Assembly: GCF_036898095.1 (NCBI RefSeq)
Contig: NC_090739.1
Coordinates: 63,554,630-63,618,629 of the forward strand
Direction: 5' to 3'
DNA: 64,000 nt
Source: Palaemon carinicauda
Lineage: Eukaryota > Arthropoda > Malacostraca > Decapoda > Palaemonidae
Positions 63,584 through 64,000 of this stretch are shown piece after piece. The translations under genes were made by a program, and so were the position numbers. The notes under the pieces were generated by a model. That model did no database searches. It had not been told where the DNA came from and saw only the letters and a list, made by a program, of their open reading frames with translations. The stretch's first letter is position 1. Every line of letters begins with the position of its first letter.

Positions 63584-64000
63584 AAATAAGATGCTCAAAA
63601 CAAAATGCTTTCAAAATATTGTATTTAATGTAATGGTCTTGAGACTGCATTTGAAACTTAGTGTTTGAAAGAAATTAGTGTAACACAAAAGGATTAGTCT
63701 AACTTGAAAATGTAGGTGGATGGCTGTTAAAATTAGTTTCATAAAAAAGTTATTAGGATGAAAGTGGCTGTTCATTAAAGATTTTATGCAAGTCCTCAAA
63801 AGGTTTGGATATATTTATATTTATGTTTGTTATGATGTCACCACTGAGGATGAGCTTTTTTCCTCTTGTTTATCAAAAATGTTGAATATTCAAGTGCACT
63901 AACTTGTTTAAAATGTCACTTCTGTGTATATGTGCTAATATTGTAAATGTTGAGCTATCCTTGCGATTGTGTAGTTCGTAGAGAAATATTAGTCCTGTTG
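63584..64000 (+). other. 3' UTR of the ATPase beta gene, running off the window
   Basis: AT-rich, no further coding sequence. The only poly(A)-signal variant seen is ATTAAA at 63774-63779; no AATAAA is present before base 64000, so the true 3' end may be beyond the window. Confidence 0.7.

Overview
This window is eukaryotic nuclear DNA, most likely from a decapod crustacean and probably a penaeid-type shrimp. The evidence is spliceosomal introns up to 50 kb long, a very high load of CT, AT and ATT microsatellites, several decayed non-LTR retrotransposons, and dispersed SINE-like repeats that I recognise from shrimp sequence. The species call is an inference from repeat content and from the one host protein, not from a database match.

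I can support one host gene. It lies on the + strand and fills nearly the whole window (5353-63583): the beta subunit of the Na+/K+-ATPase (nervana/ATP1B family). Six common exons (55434-55580, 55956-56075, 56250-56431, 57963-58082, 60453-60615, 63480-63583) encode the membrane anchor and the ectodomain, with the six cysteines of the three family disulfides. Three alternative first exons (1a at 5353-5461, 1b at 32317-32422, 1c at 32840-32948) each carry their own ATG, end in the same splice phase, and join the common body to give proteins of 314, 313 and 314 residues. The choice of promoter would therefore swap only the cytoplasmic tail. Exons 1a and 1c look like duplicates of each other; 1b is distinct.

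Layout. 1-2.7 kb: minus-strand reverse-transcriptase relic, an AT-rich microsatellite, a hAT transposase relic and a possible RTE-like 3' end. 5.2-5.46 kb: G-rich promoter-proximal DNA and exon 1a. 7.5-13.6 kb: a 6-kb minisatellite grading from homogeneous 38-bp units to 41-bp units to badly decayed units. 14.8-20.8 kb: SINEs and small palindromes. 21.4-25.6 kb: minus-strand relic of a multi-copy invertebrate protein family. 25.6-29.0 kb: a 79-bp tandem array split by a truncated LINE with a visible target-site duplication. 32.3-32.95 kb: exons 1b and 1c. 35.4-38.2 kb: a second LINE inside a CT microsatellite. 38-55 kb: intron with many CT tracts and two CCAAT-box clusters. 55.4-63.6 kb: common exons, with introns invaded by a reverse-transcriptase fragment, a deleted piggyBac element and a 318-bp piggyBac-like MITE. 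The window ends in the 3' UTR.

The most interesting features are the three-promoter architecture of the pump subunit, an ectodomain with no N-glycosylation sequon, a frame-preserving intron 3, twelve CT tracts all in the same orientation in the sense strand of the long intron, and an array of about 38 acceptor-like TTTCAG sites in that intron.
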